Made by a program: the position numbers and the translations under genes | Origin: Isochrysis galbana | Lineage: Eukaryota; Haptophyta; Isochrysidales; Isochrysidaceae | DNA length: 64,000 nt | Assembly: GCA_018136815.1 (NCBI GenBank) | Contig: CM030932.1 | Span: forward strand, 4,153,790 to 4,217,789 | Reading direction: 5' to 3' | Shown here: positions 54,699 to 64,000 of the stretch, piece after piece | Numbering within the stretch: position 1 is the first letter of the stretch | Layout: each line of letters begins with the position of its first letter | The notes under the pieces: model-generated | Database searches by the model: none | The model's input: only the letters and a program-made list of their open reading frames with translations | Told to the model about the DNA's origin: nothing

Positions 54699-55090
54699 AA
54701 CTATCGTTAAAACGATAGAGTCATGGTCATGGAGCGCGCGCCGCCTCCCTCTCTCGCCGCCGCCGCCCTCGCCGCGATAAACGATGCACTCATGGACACG
54801 CCCCTGTCGCCGAAGCGACCACGCCAGGACGACCCGCCCGACTAGGTGGGCGAAGGAGCCAGCGCGCCACGCCCCCACAACGCCAAGAACAGCGAGACAG
54901 TTAAAACGATAGAGTCATGGTCATGGAGCGCGCGCCGCCTCCCTCTCTCGCCGCCGCCGCCCTCGCCGCGATAAACGATGCACTCATGGACACGCCCCTG
55001 TCGCCGAAGCGACCACGCCAGGACGACCCGCCCGACTAGGTGGGCGAAGGAGCCAGCGCGCCACCCCCACAACGCCAAGAACAGCGAGAC
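54699..55090 (+). mobile_element. Tandem palindrome-ATG elements (194-bp period) encoding a 40-residue peptide
   Basis: The palindrome AACTATCGTTAAAACGATAG (54699-54718) is followed by AGTC and ATG at 54723; a second unit with a truncated left arm has its ATG at 54917. Each closes at a TAG after 40 codons (54845, 55039). The peptide reads MVMERAPPPSLAAAALAAIN and then DALMDTPLSPKRPRQDDPPD: the same MERA opening and PLS-KRPR basic motif as the 49051 copy, with different filling. The two units are nearly identical, and the array runs into the N gap, so more copies may be collapsed there. Confidence 0.8.
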
Positions 55091-55190
55091 NNNNNNNNNN
55101 NNNNNNNNNNNNNNNNNNNNNNNNNNNNNNNNNNNNNNNNNNNNNNNNNNNNNNNNNNNNNNNNNNNNNNNNNNNNNNNNNNNNNNNNNN
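55091..55190. other. Assembly gap (100 N)
   Basis: 100 N directly after the second tandem unit. Confidence 0.99.
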
Positions 55191-55391
55191 GATAGCCCAA
55201 GCGCCAAGCGCCAAGCGACGAGTGGACGATGGACTCATGCGACTACTGACAACAGTCTACTATAAAACACATCCAGACACGCCACACTTGCCCTACTTCC
55301 CTCTCCCGCGCTCGCCCCCCCCCCCCCCCCGCCCCCCCCCCCCCCCCCCTTTCCCCGCCCCCCCGCCCCCCTCCGCATCCCGTCGCGCGCC

Positions 55392-57777
55392 ATGGCGGCC
55401 GCTAGCAAGCGCAAGGTCACCTACTTCCACGACGCAGACAACATGGGATCGTATTACTACGGGCCGGGGCACCCGATGAAGCCGCACCGACTCGTACGCC
55501 CCCCCCCCCCCCCCGCCCCCGCGCGCCCCACCCCACCACCCCCGGGTAATCCACTGTGCCCTCAACCCCTCTCTCACTCCGGCGCTGCTCTGCCCACAGG
55601 CGATGACGCACAACCTCATCCTCTCCTACCACCTCTACCGCAAGATGGAGGTCTGCCGGCCGCATCTTGCGACCGACGAGGAGATGCTGCAGTTCCACGC
55701 CGCAGAGTAAGCAGATGAGACCCATCTGCACCACCCTGGTGCTCAGCGCCGCGATGCGTGCACGGGCTGCCGGCTCCCTCAGCTGCGCGCCCTTGCCCCG
55801 CACAGGTACGTGGACTTCTTGCGGCGCGTCACGCCGGACTCGCAGCATGAGTTCGCCAAGCAGCTGCAGCGCTTCACCGTCGGTGCGAGCTTGTTTCCCC
55901 GAACGCAGTGCGTTGTCTGCCTTGGGGTCACCACTGGTTGCCGCCACCCTTGCACCCATGCCACGTGTACCCTGTTCCAACCAGGCGATGACTGCCCGGT
56001 GTTTGATGGGCTGTACGACTATTGTCGCCTGTATACGGGAGGTTCGATCGATGGTGCCATGCGACTTAATGCAGGCACGGCCGACGTTGCCATCAATTGG
56101 GCAGGCGGGCTGCACCATGCGAAGCGATCCGAGGCATCCGGGTTCTGCTACATCAATGACATTGTGCTTGCTATCCTGCATCTGTTGAAGCACAACCCGC
56201 GCGTGCTCTATCTCGACATCGACATCCACCATGGTGATGGAGTCGAGGAGGCCTTCTATACCACTGACAGGGTGGTGCGCGGCTATCATGGCGAGACGGG
56301 CGCCGCCCACGGCAGTGCGAACAGAGCCCGTCCCACAGTTTGAACTACTTGCTCAGTGAGGCCGTCTCTGAGCCTCCTCTCCCGCCATGGGCACAGATGA
56401 CGGTATCCTTCCATAAATATGGCGACTACTTTTTTCCGGGGACGGGGGACGTCAAGGACATGGGAATCAAGGGGGGTGAGCCGTGGGGCATGGGCGCAAA
56501 TGTGGCGCATCCAGGGGAAGACGCCTGACGGGAAGACGCCTGACCGCTCGACGGCAGACCAGCAGACCGGCGACCTGCAAAGCGCCGAAAATCCTCCCCA
56601 CATGCATTCTCGCTCGGGTGCTCGCGCTTAATGCTCACAGCCGGAGCCGCTCGCCATGCCAGGAAAATACTACTCTGTCAATGTGCCGTTGCGCGACGGC
56701 ATCAACGACGAGTCGTATCAGCGAATCTTTGTGCCCATCATGCAGAAAGTGATGGAGATGTATCAACCCACGGCGCTCGTGCTGCAGGTAATGAAAGGAG
56801 GCGCACCGCACTTGTGCAGTTGCCATGAGTGAAGCGCGAAGTGCATTGGTCCCCTTGAGCATCGTGTTACGCGAGGCACGAAAGTCGCAGACTGGTCAGC
56901 GGGAGCGCATGCTGCGCAATACTTAGCAATGGCTGCCTCTTCCATGTAGTGTGGCGCCGACTCGCTTTCAGGCGATCGACTCGGCTGCTTCAATCTTTCG
57001 GTGCGCTGCACTTGCGTCTTTGGGCATCTGCGGCCCTCAAGATACCGGGACGATGTCGACTATCTCAATCGCCTGATTGCCCACCTCGGGCAGTCGGCAC
57101 GCGGACTGGCGATCCATCTATGTGAGTGTTGTGCTAAGGTGCTCACTTATGGTCGTTCGACGCCCTTGTATATTGGTCAGGCGCGCGGCCATGCCGAATG
57201 CATGCGCTTCATGCTTGCCTACAAGCTTCCCACCCTTGTTCTGGGCGGTGGTGGCTACACGGTCCGCAACGTTGCGCGATGTTGGGCGTACGAAACATCG
57301 GTGGTTTTGGGCGAAGAACTTGCCGAGGTGCGCATCGACACCTCCGCGAAAAAATCCCCCCCCCCCCCCCCCCCCCGCCATCACGCATACAGCATGCACG
57401 CGACAAGGCAATCATGCAATCCCCTGCCGCTATCCGGCGACCAAGCCTGCCATGTGATGGGTTACACGCGCTCATCCCGTCATCTTTGGCTTGAAATTCA
57501 GGAGCTGCCCTGGAACGACTATTACGAATACTTTGCCCCCGACTTTAACTTGCATGTGGCACCCTCCCCGACCATGGAAAATGCGAACACGCGGCAGTAC
57601 CTTGAGAACGTACGCCAGCAGGTGTTTGAGAATCTGAAAATGCTTCAGGGTGCCCCGGGCGTTCAGATGCATGCCGTGCCTCACGACATCGCCGTCACAC
57701 CAGCCGAGACTGACCCCAATGTGCGCAGCTCGGGCGGCAGTCGGCAACATCCTGCCGAGCATTATGACAGCGTCTGA
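55392..57777 (+). CDS. HDAC: Class I histone deacetylase (RPD3/HDAC1-like)
   Basis: Nine exons: 55392-55493, 55600-55706, 55806-55882, 55985-56274, 56397-56475, 56663-56787, 56950-57000, 57181-57327 and 57502-57777, all GT-AG with consistent phases, give 417 residues. The conserved order is complete: [132 protein letters not shown] and [15 protein letters not shown]. The His-His pair, the zinc-binding Asp/His and the catalytic Tyr are present, so it should be an active zinc-dependent deacetylase of histones in nuclear complexes. The C-terminal tail is short. Most introns are ~100-185 bases and several have long C runs. Confidence 0.97.
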
Positions 57778-58155
57778 GCGCACCATTAGGGTTGTAGGCT
57801 ATAGCTATGATTGTCGTCATGGGAACCAACGTCTCCACGCTAGATTGGAGGGGCTTGAGTCCCGTGTGAGTTCCAAGAAGGACGACCGCTAATCTTTGGC
57901 AACAGTAAGCTACGGTCCGTGTTGCGCCTCACACCTCAAGTCGCAACGAACGGAGTCCATCCATCGGCTGGCGCAGCCTTCATGGATGCGATCGTGTAGG
58001 CGCGCCGCTTGTAGATGTGTTTGGTCACGCTTGGCCATGGTAGTTGCCTGCGCGCTCTCTAATAATTGAGGTAGGTAGGTGTATGGTGCATGCAGAAAAA
58101 ATAACATCAACATCAAAAGAATTTGAGTTTAGGGCTGACACCTACTACGGACTGG

Positions 58156-58156
<1 letters not shown>

Positions 58157-58208
<52 letters not shown>

Positions 58209-58209
58209 C
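58157..58209. repeat. (CA)n followed by (GA)n microsatellite
   Basis: About 35 bases of CA then 16 of GA. Confidence 0.95.
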
Positions 58210-58229
58210 TGGGCACGGTCTACCCTACA

Positions 58230-58345
58230 ACCCGCATCGCCCTCATCTCCCTTTACTCCACCTCCTCCGCCGTCCCCATTTCTTTCCTTGTTCTTCGGTT
58301 TCCGTGGTCCGGCCCAGGTGCGCTACCTTGGGCCCGGTTCTGTGG
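58230..58345. repeat. Dispersed repeat CCTTGTTCTTCGGTTTC, copy 1
   Basis: TTTCCTTGTTCTTCGGTTTC, then GGTCCGGCCCAGGTGC and TACCTTGGG, is repeated at 62650-62765 with substitutions, together with the upstream CCTCC-rich segment. Confidence 0.7.
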
Positions 58346-58939
58346 GTGGGGTCCGGGCAGGGCTTTGGTTGAGTCTTGTATTCGCTTTAGGTGACGGTGT
58401 TGGGTGCGTTCGAGTTGTTGGCCGTTCGTTGTCATGCCTAGACGCGTGTCTATCCTGCGCTTCTCCGGGGTGTAATTGTTGCGGGTGGGGGGAGGGATAT
58501 TTTTGGATGCGTGCTATACTTAGCACGCCCCGTCTCCCACCCCTCCTCGGTCCGGCAACTCCAGATCTCCAGATTCCCCCTCGCGTGGAAATTAACCCCG
58601 CCGTGCACGCACGACCTCTGGCCAGAAAAGAGTTTCTGGGAGCCGTCTCGCTCCTCGTTCTTTCGGCAGTTCTCCCCCGATTACTAGTGTAGATGGTCCA
58701 TTTATGTTAGTTTTTTTGTGTTTGTGTCGTCGTTCTTTGTTTTTTCCTTTGCTCTGTCCTCCTTCGGACTCTTTCGTGATCTGCGCCGGTCCTGTTGCCC
58801 TCCATCATGTCTGCCCCTGCCGTCACTCAGTTCGCATCCGAGCACTCGGGAGAGGTCCACGCTGGGCCTGGCACCCCTCCCTCGTCTCATCCAGTCCCGA
58901 TTCCGCCCACGCTTAGCTCCCCCCGTCCCATGTCTCCAT

Positions 58940-59110
58940 CGAGTCAAAAAAAACTTCTTAAAATACTCGCGGCGCGTGCGACCCTGCACATCTCTCATGA
59001 ATGAAGCCACGCCCGCTTCCCTTACCCCCTCTCCACCTGCCTTGCGGCTCGTCCCCTCGTGCGCTACCTAGGGGCTGGGTGTCTAAGGTTTCCAGTGGCG
59101 GACGGTGTGT
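58940..59110. repeat. Dispersed repeat CCTTGCGGCTCGTCCCCTCG, copy
   Basis: The segment ACTTCTTAAAATACTCGCGG resembles the start of the 28535/32096 family. Further on, CCTTGCGGCTCGTCCCCTCG followed by TGCGCTACCTAGGGGCTGGG is the reverse of 62025-62060. Confidence 0.65.
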
Positions 59111-59549
59111 ACCGATCCCCGATGGCATGTTCCTCTACTTCCTCCTGCGCCATCGGGCTATCGTCTTCTCTCGTGTCGTGGATAAAGGGAGCCTCTCCAT
59201 GCCGCACGCTCTACCTTTAGAGCGTGTCCCCTTTCCCGCGCCTTGCCTCCTTCCCTTCTTCCGCCGCACGTCTATCTTAAGAGCGTGTCTTCGTGTCTTC
59301 CCCACACCTTGCTCCTGCCCCCTCTCCTCCCGCCCCGAGTTCCCGCGCACGCAACTCACGGCCGGGATCTCTTCCTTCCGTTCCCTCGTACCCTCCCGGC
59401 GTTTCCTTGTTTCCTTGGCCAGAGAGGGTCGGAGAGTTTCCGCGTTCGCCGCACTCCCCGGTCCCTCCAGCGCCCGCCCCCTTCCCGTTCCATTAGTTTT
59501 CCCTCTGTTCCTATAGTTTCCCGAGTGTACCCCCTCTTCAGCCGACATT

Positions 59550-60176
59550 ATGTGGAAAACACCACGAAAGCTCGACCCACTTGGCCAGATGCCCCGCCAC
59601 AAAACAAAAATTTTGAGACCACTGGCGCCACCGGGCTGCAATTCTGTCGCCACTGGGGGAGTTGCTCGGTGCACGTGGCGCAAGCGCCGCCATTCCACCT
59701 GGCAAGCCTGTCCTCTTCGTACACCTCCCGTCCCCCACGCCCCCACGTATGTGACGAATAAGCGCATCCCTCTTGGCGACGTGCCCATCACTCCCTTGAC
59801 CGCACGTGCGACGGCCTCATCGTGTTCGAAGCGCGCAAGGGCGGCCACAAGCGTGGAGGACGACCTGCACACGAGGGTCATCGAGCTGGAGCGACTCCTG
59901 GAGGCGCAGCAGAAGAAGATGCGCGGCATGGAACAGAGCTATGCTCAGCATCGCCAGGACACCAACCAGAAGTTGGAGCAGTATCGCGGCATGTACGACC
60001 GGCTTTGGAGGCAGGTCGACGAGGCGCTGGAGTGCAGACACGTGGAGAGCTTGGCCGAGTCGGCCGTCTTGACGCCAATGACGGCCGAGTCCATCAGCTC
60101 CCTCATGGAACACGCCGACAACCTGGATCTCGTGGCGACGGCCGCCGCGTCCCTGAGTGCGACTCCCTTGGAGTGA
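59550..60176 (+). CDS. Coiled-coil protein, 208 residues
   Basis: One frame from the ATG at 59550. The first ~80 residues are basic and low in complexity. The next part (SCSKRARAATSVEDDLHTRV) leads into a well-formed coiled coil (IELERLLEAQQKKMRGMEQS ... EQYRGMYDRLWRQVDEALE) and a Ser/Ala tail. The coil has good heptads and codon use similar to neighbouring genes. An upstream splice is possible, so the start is uncertain. Function unknown; it has no recognised domain. Confidence 0.5.
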   Translation: MWKTPRKLDPLGQMPRHKTKILRPLAPPGCNSVATGGVARCTWRKRRHSTWQACPLRTPPVPHAPTYVTNKRIPLGDVPITPLTARATASSCSKRARAATSVEDDLHTRVIELERLLEAQQKKMRGMEQSYAQHRQDTNQKLEQYRGMYDRLWRQVDEALECRHVESLAESAVLTPMTAESISSLMEHADNLDLVATAAASLSATPLE

Positions 60177-60197
60177 AGAAGCGCCCCCCTCGAAGTG

Positions 60198-60268
60198 TAT
60201 GTGTGTGCATGTGTGTATATGTGCGTGTGTGTGTGTGATGTGTGTGTGTGTGTGTGTGTGTGTGTGAC
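60198..60268. repeat. (GT)n microsatellite
   Basis: About 70 bases of GT with a few interruptions just after the stop of the coiled-coil gene. Confidence 0.95.
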
Positions 60269-60310
60269 CTGGGGGAGAGGAGGAGAGAGAGCTTGGAGCT
60301 CACTTGTTGT

Positions 60311-60447
60311 TTATTGGCGTGGAGGGAACCGCAGCTCTTCCCTCATCTTGCGGCGCTGATATGCTTGGCGCACGAGCTTCGCGACCGTCGTGGCTTCGGC
60401 GAGCTTGGCCTGGGCTTGCGCGATCTTGGCTTGGGCGTCTGCACGTA
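60311..60447 (-). CDS. Possible last exon of a minus-strand gene
   Basis: After a TTTGCGCAG acceptor the frame reads RADAQAKIAQAQAKLAEATT then VAKLVRQAYQRRKMREELRF and ends PPRQ-stop. It is a helical, Ala/Gln/Lys-rich peptide of about 45 residues with coding character. No upstream exon could be identified in the AT-rich sequence to the right, so it may be a relic or the end of a gene with distant exons. Confidence 0.3.
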
Positions 60448-61320
60448 CTGCGCAAAGAAACATGCTAGTTTACGTAAATGTGGACCTTAGTTAGGGGGTA
60501 CGCATAGGGAAAAAGTTGGCATGCGCACGCACGGCGTCTCCGCGGGGGGACCGATGCACATCGCACCGTGCACCGACAAGTAATAAATATCTCTTAAAAT
60601 GTATGTTTATGTAGTTGTCACAGGGGAAAAGCGCCGACACGGCGCCCCAGGGAGGGGGGGGGGACACGCGCCGCGGGAAAGCAGGGAAAAAAAGTTGTTA
60701 CGCTAGTTTGCATTTAATTTTAAAATAACGCTCTATAGACGTGTAACGAAACTACCCTCAGACACATCGTATGGAGGAAGGGGCGTCTGTAGTGAAATGG
60801 TGTCGTACATAACGTTATATACAACTGTGGACATTCGATCGCTCAATTCGACTGATGTCCCACACTTGACGGAACGACACCTAACATAAACCTGACCCTA
60901 GTGGCACAAGCACTCGACTAAGGCTGTGAATAGGTTTGGTTTGGAGCTAACATGTTTAAAGTAGATAGTGCCTTTCAGCTATCTTGATACATAGAGATAG
61001 TGCCCTTCGGCTATCTTGATACATAGAGATAGTGCGATTTGCCAAGTAGATACCTAATATCTAGATATTAGGCATTAGGCATTAATTAGGTATTGGTATT
61101 GGGTATTGGGTATAGATAATAGCCCTTAGCTCCGGCCCGAAGTAGTCGCCGCGCGTTTGTGTGTTGTGTGTGGTTGTGGTTGTCGAACCAATATGTGTCG
61201 TTGTGCGCACTAGCACAAAGCACAAACAAAGCTCAAGCTCCTACCTATAAATAGATAGAGATAGTGTACCGTAAAAGGTATTAATTAAGGCGGGGGGCGC
61301 GCCCGAAAAGCGCGAGAGTG
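60448..61320. other. Intergenic, repeat-rich and AT-rich
   Basis: Includes the GGCGTCTGTAGTGAAATGGTG segment (60783) shared with 16416, and the tandem GATAGTG repeat block at 60962-61040. Near 61065-61115 many TATTAGG words are nested. No gene. Confidence 0.45.
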
Positions 61321-61745
61321 AGTACTAAGTACCTACAATACGTGGGCAGTAGGCGCGAGACTGCTGTAGCCCTTCGATCGGCGCGGGGCGCGAGAGGCTG
61401 TCGCCGGCGCGCTCCATGGCGACCAAGTATAAACTTAGTTGCAATACTCTGTACGAAAGGCAGGGCAATCGGATGCAACTTTGGAGCACTCCTTGCTGGC
61501 GGGAATGAATTGTGAGTGAGGGCTTGTTGTGTGTGTGTGTGGTTCGCGCGCGCAGCGCGCCCTTAGCTCCGCGCGCCCCCATCAGTCAGTTGTCTTCCGC
61601 GCGCCGCGTGCAAGCCTGTAGCCTGTAAGCTCGGTGGCTATTAATAGGTTGTTAATAGCTTTTGTCATCGCAGCTATCTTGATAGATAGAGATAGTGCTC
61701 CTTCGCTATCTTGATAGATAGAGATAGTGCTTTTGCTGGGTAGAT
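60962..61745. repeat. Dispersed CTATCTTGATA-AGATAGTG repeats
   Basis: The word GCTATCTTGATACATAGAGA with its TAGTGCC flank is tandem at 60978-61035. A close relative (GCTATCTTGATAGATAGAGA) is tandem at 61673-61730, with single hits near 61250. The core is an imperfect palindrome around TATC/GATA. Confidence 0.7.
61325..61440 (-). mobile_element. Palindrome-ATG 'MERA' element copy
   Basis: Minus strand: AACTAAGTTTATACTTGGT (61440-61422) then CGCC and ATG at 61417, opening MERAGDSLSRPAPIEGLQQS. Homology to other copies is limited to the first ~30 bases. Confidence 0.65.
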
Positions 61746-62136
61746 AGCCTAATATCTTGATATCTGTCTATCATGTTCACAACCTTACACTCGACATAGC
61801 AGAGAAGCTAACTAAATCGCCCACCGGAACGCCATACCCACCACCCCCCGCGACCCAACATCGAAGGCTCAGTGCACAACACAGCCCCAAGTCCAATGCT
61901 TAAGGCGACAACAACCACGGGAACCCCAAGAGAATCCGACCGCCCGATGGCGCGAGGGAAGGCCGAGGAGTCGACCATCGGGGATCGGTGCACGCCGCCT
62001 GCCACTGGAAACCCTGAACACTGAGCCCCTAGGTAGAGCACGAGGGGACGAGCCGCAAGGCGAGTGAGAGGAAGTGATAAGGGATGCGGGCGCGGCTGTC
62101 AGAAGTTGTCGCAGGGTCGCGCGCGCGGTGAGAATG
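61746..62136. other. Intergenic with dispersed repeat
   Basis: At 62025-62090 GCCCCTAGGTAGAGCACGAG and following bases match the family at 47514 and, inverted, 59040. At 62110-62136 GCAGGGTCGCGCGCGCGGTG precedes GAGAATG, like 35108. No gene. Confidence 0.5.
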
Positions 62137-62608
62137 TTAACTGTTTACTGCCGGAGCATGCAAATGGATGCTTCAAACGGCATATTTCGTCCCTGCTCGC
62201 CAACGCCTTGAGGGGTGCCCATGAGGTGCTGGGGGAGCCTCAGGGACATCCTTCCCCACATTTCCCACCCATTTTCAACACAATAGGTCGAGATTGTAGT
62301 ATGGAATTATGCAGAAAATAGGCCCAGGGGCGAAGCAGCCATTTGGATGCTTCAGTTTACCAAATAATCCACGTGTGCACGTTAGAAAAAGGTGTGAGAG
62401 GTTGAGGGGAGGGCGGCGCGGCGCAACGGAGTGGGACTGGGAGGGAGAGGGGGGGGGGGGGGGAGGATCGGAAAAAAATTGATCATCTCTTTCTTTGCGG
62501 AAAGCGTCGCTTATATCGTTGAACATGTCTTCCTCTCTTCTCTCACCTCAAAAAACCAAACATCGAAGCATCCATTTGCATGCTGCGCTCCCGGCAGTAA
62601 AGAGTTAA
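62137..62608. mobile_element. TTAA-flanked MITE (piggyBac-like)
   Basis: 472 bp bounded by TTAA at 62137-62140 and 62605-62608. Terminal inverted repeats begin CTGTTTACTGCCGG on the left and, on the complement of the right, CTCTTTACTGCCGG. Both continue through GCATGCAAATGGATGCTTC. A third, internal piece of this inverted repeat is at 62329-62352. No coding frame. TTAA target duplication and matched inverted ends are the hallmark of piggyBac-type elements. Confidence 0.8.
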
Positions 62609-62649
62609 GAAGTTTTTTTTGCTACTGTAGATACTCCTTCCTCCGAGAC

Positions 62650-62765
62650 CCCGCTGCCATCGCCCTTGCCTCCTCCGATCCCTCTTTCCCGCTCCCCCCC
62701 GCATTCCTTGTTCCTTGTTCTTCGGTTTCGGGGGGTCGGCCCACGTGCACTACCTTGGGTCTAGC
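62650..62765. repeat. Dispersed repeat CCTTGTTCTTCGGTTTC, copy 2
   Basis: Partner of 58230-58345: CTTGTTCCTTGTTCTTCGGT, GGTCGGCCCACGTGC, ACTACCTTGGG. Confidence 0.7.
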
Positions 62766-63040
62766 GTTGGGAGGGGGGTGAGACGGGCCTGTTAAGGCTT
62801 CTTTGGTATGCGGCGTGGCTATGAATGCCGCGTTGTGGGGGCCCAGCCTAACGGCTTCCCCCATGGATAACATCCGCAGCTAAAGAAACTCTTTAAGCCA
62901 GCCGAGCATGTACCCTCCTCTCAGCCCAGCCTTCTGTGGAGTGCCCCCCCTTTTCTAGGCGCCCCCCTCTCCCTTGCCCCCTCCCACTCTCACCTTGACT
63001 AAAGGCTCTCTCACATCTTGGTTTTGGAACCGAGGTAGTA
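62766..63040. other. Spacer
   Basis: Non-coding C-rich sequence upstream of the right-edge frames. Confidence 0.35.
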
Positions 63041-64000
63041 ATGCGAGTCAATCGGACAATACAATGCTTGCTCCTCTTGCTTGCTCTATCTCTTTGGCCT
63101 TGTGCGCTCCTTATTGAGAGCGCTGGGCTGCCAGCGGCGGGCTTACACAGCTCCAAAACATGGCGCGAAACGGGATCATTCAACGTTCAAGCAAGGGTAC
63201 CCCTTCGGACGAGGTGGAAGCTCGGATGCCTCCTTCCGACCTTCTTAGCTTCGGTGAGGAGGTCCTGGACCGGGGAGGAGTTGATTACAGCCTGCTATGC
63301 ACCCCCTCTGGTGCCTACCTTGCACTTCGGAAATAAAACCAGCGCGTGGTCGCTCCACGTCGCTACTTCTTGCAATACCCGCGTCGGATCAGCTCTTCAA
63401 TGTATCGTTCAATGCGACTGTCCCCAGCTCTCGGCTCAATTCCTGAGCAAATACGTTGCGGTTTGCGCTGAGAGGGATTGGGCTAGTTGCCCACGGCCAA
63501 GGTGTGAGCACTGGCAATGTGGTCCCATGGCTCCATGACCACCGCTCGCACACACCGTTTTGGAGAAGTGTGCGCACGACAACTCGCCCGTCGTTATTGC
63601 GTGGCCATGGTGTTCCACGGCTCGTAAGAAATTGCTCACGACAAAGGGTACGATCAATGTCAACGACCGAACAACCGGCCTAGGCACAAATCACATAGGG
63701 TGCCGGACATCGAGCGTCAACCCCGTGCAACAATCTCAAGTGCTTCACACCTTACGCCATAAAGTGCTCGCCCCACTCCTTGCCTAGCACCGCCGACCAT
63801 ATAACTACAAAGCAATATGTGAGCATGGTCGTCCTCAGCTCGGGCGTCGTGCATGCATACCTCAGCCAGTTCGATGACACGCTGAACCAATTCGGGACTC
63901 TGCCGGCTTCGCCCGCTACTGGGAGTCATTGGGGTCGACTTCTGCGATGGAACAGAGAACATGGAGTGTTTTGACGCATTTGTGGGGACCTCTGTAGCAT
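63041..64000 (+). CDS. Possible right-edge gene, frames unresolved
   Basis: Short open frames occur but no consistent exon chain emerged. 63041-63538 begins with a signal-peptide-like start (MRVNRTIQCLLLLLALSLWP). Another frame around 63200-63345 reads PSDLLSFGEEVLDRGG. At the right edge one frame reads LLGVIGVDFCDGTENMECFD, which resembles the end of extracellular Cache sensor domains. It may be a partial receptor-like gene that continues outside, or a decayed one. Exons would have to be fixed with transcript data. Confidence 0.2.

Larger units (their letters stand above)
54442..55391. other. Bidirectional intergenic region of adaptor and HDAC genes
   Basis: About 950 bases between divergent starts. 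It contains an interstitial telomere-like patch, a tandem palindrome-ATG element, an N gap and a C-rich tract just before the HDAC ATG. Confidence 0.6.
57778..59549. other. Intergenic with microsatellite and dispersed repeats
   Basis: No gene supported. Contains (CA)n/(GA)n at 58157-58209, a repeat at 58230-58345 shared with 62650-62765, and a repeat at 58940-59110 related to 28535, 32096 and 62025. The rest is CT-rich. Confidence 0.5.

Noticed and set aside
59135-59929. 264-codon minus-strand frame opposite the 208-residue coiled-coil gene
   Set aside because: No heptads or domain; the opposite strand has clear coiled-coil coding.

Overview
This window looks like nuclear DNA of a GC-rich eukaryotic microalga. 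Conserved genes carry GT-AG introns, there are three 100-base N gaps, and the proteins are eukaryotic (class I histone deacetylase, beta-COP, kinesin-14, EH-domain endocytic adaptor, family-14 glycosyltransferase). A small protein at 20596-21111 begins with a short hydrophobic leader followed by an A-F-type junction, as in plastid proteins imported through a secondary red plastid, and a TIR-like receptor resembles families I know from haptophytes and pelagophytes. I therefore favour a haptophyte or ochrophyte; the species cannot be fixed from sequence alone. No bacterial-style operons, CRISPR arrays, rRNAs or tRNAs were seen.

Layout. 2-2089 (+): 5'-partial multi-pass membrane protein. 4860-8605 (-): five-exon receptor that joins a nicotinamidase-like ectodomain, with two catalytic residues replaced, to an EGF-like stub, one membrane span and a TIR-like cytoplasmic region. 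8871-10110: a pair of ~200-bp direct repeats, possibly a miniature LTR element. 11349-14432 (-): long coiled coil studded with CxxC pairs, cut by an N gap. 16042-16305 (+): small membrane/coiled-coil protein. 16722-19617 (-): three compact intronless genes that look like a giant-virus insert. 20596-21111 (+): plastid protein. 21742-23661: a mobile-element-like unit. 24438-27305 (+): kinesin-14. 27661-28534: insertion copy A. 29763-31507 (+): GT14 glycosyltransferase. 32511-33545 (-): remnant of a non-LTR retrotransposon. 33737-34549 (-): decayed, AT-rich aspartyl/asparaginyl beta-hydroxylase. 35282-36623 (-): SANT/SLIDE-like protein, gapped. 36641-38277 (-): five-exon membrane protein. 39071-40422 (+): PIF/Harbinger nuclease with an in-frame stop. 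40495-41545: ~175-bp minisatellite. 43248-46603 (+): beta-COP. 48156-49028: insertion copy B. 49883-54441 (-): EH-coiled coil-WW-UBA adaptor. 55392-57777 (+): nine-exon class I HDAC. 58000-64000: mostly repeats, a coiled-coil gene, a TTAA-flanked MITE and an unresolved gene at the right edge.

The most striking system is a dispersed family, seen at about a dozen places, in which a 16-20-nt palindrome lies just upstream of an ATGG start. The stem sequence changes between copies while base pairing is kept, including G-U wobbles. Many copies begin an ORF reading MERA and, in the best ones, reach a KRPR basic motif. Two opposite-orientation copies of a ~874-bp relative have matching 16-17-bp target-site duplications; one of them landed inside the palindrome of another family member. 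The second notable system is the receptor that couples a pseudo-nicotinamidase sensor to a TIR domain, two protein families linked through NAD/nicotinamide chemistry.
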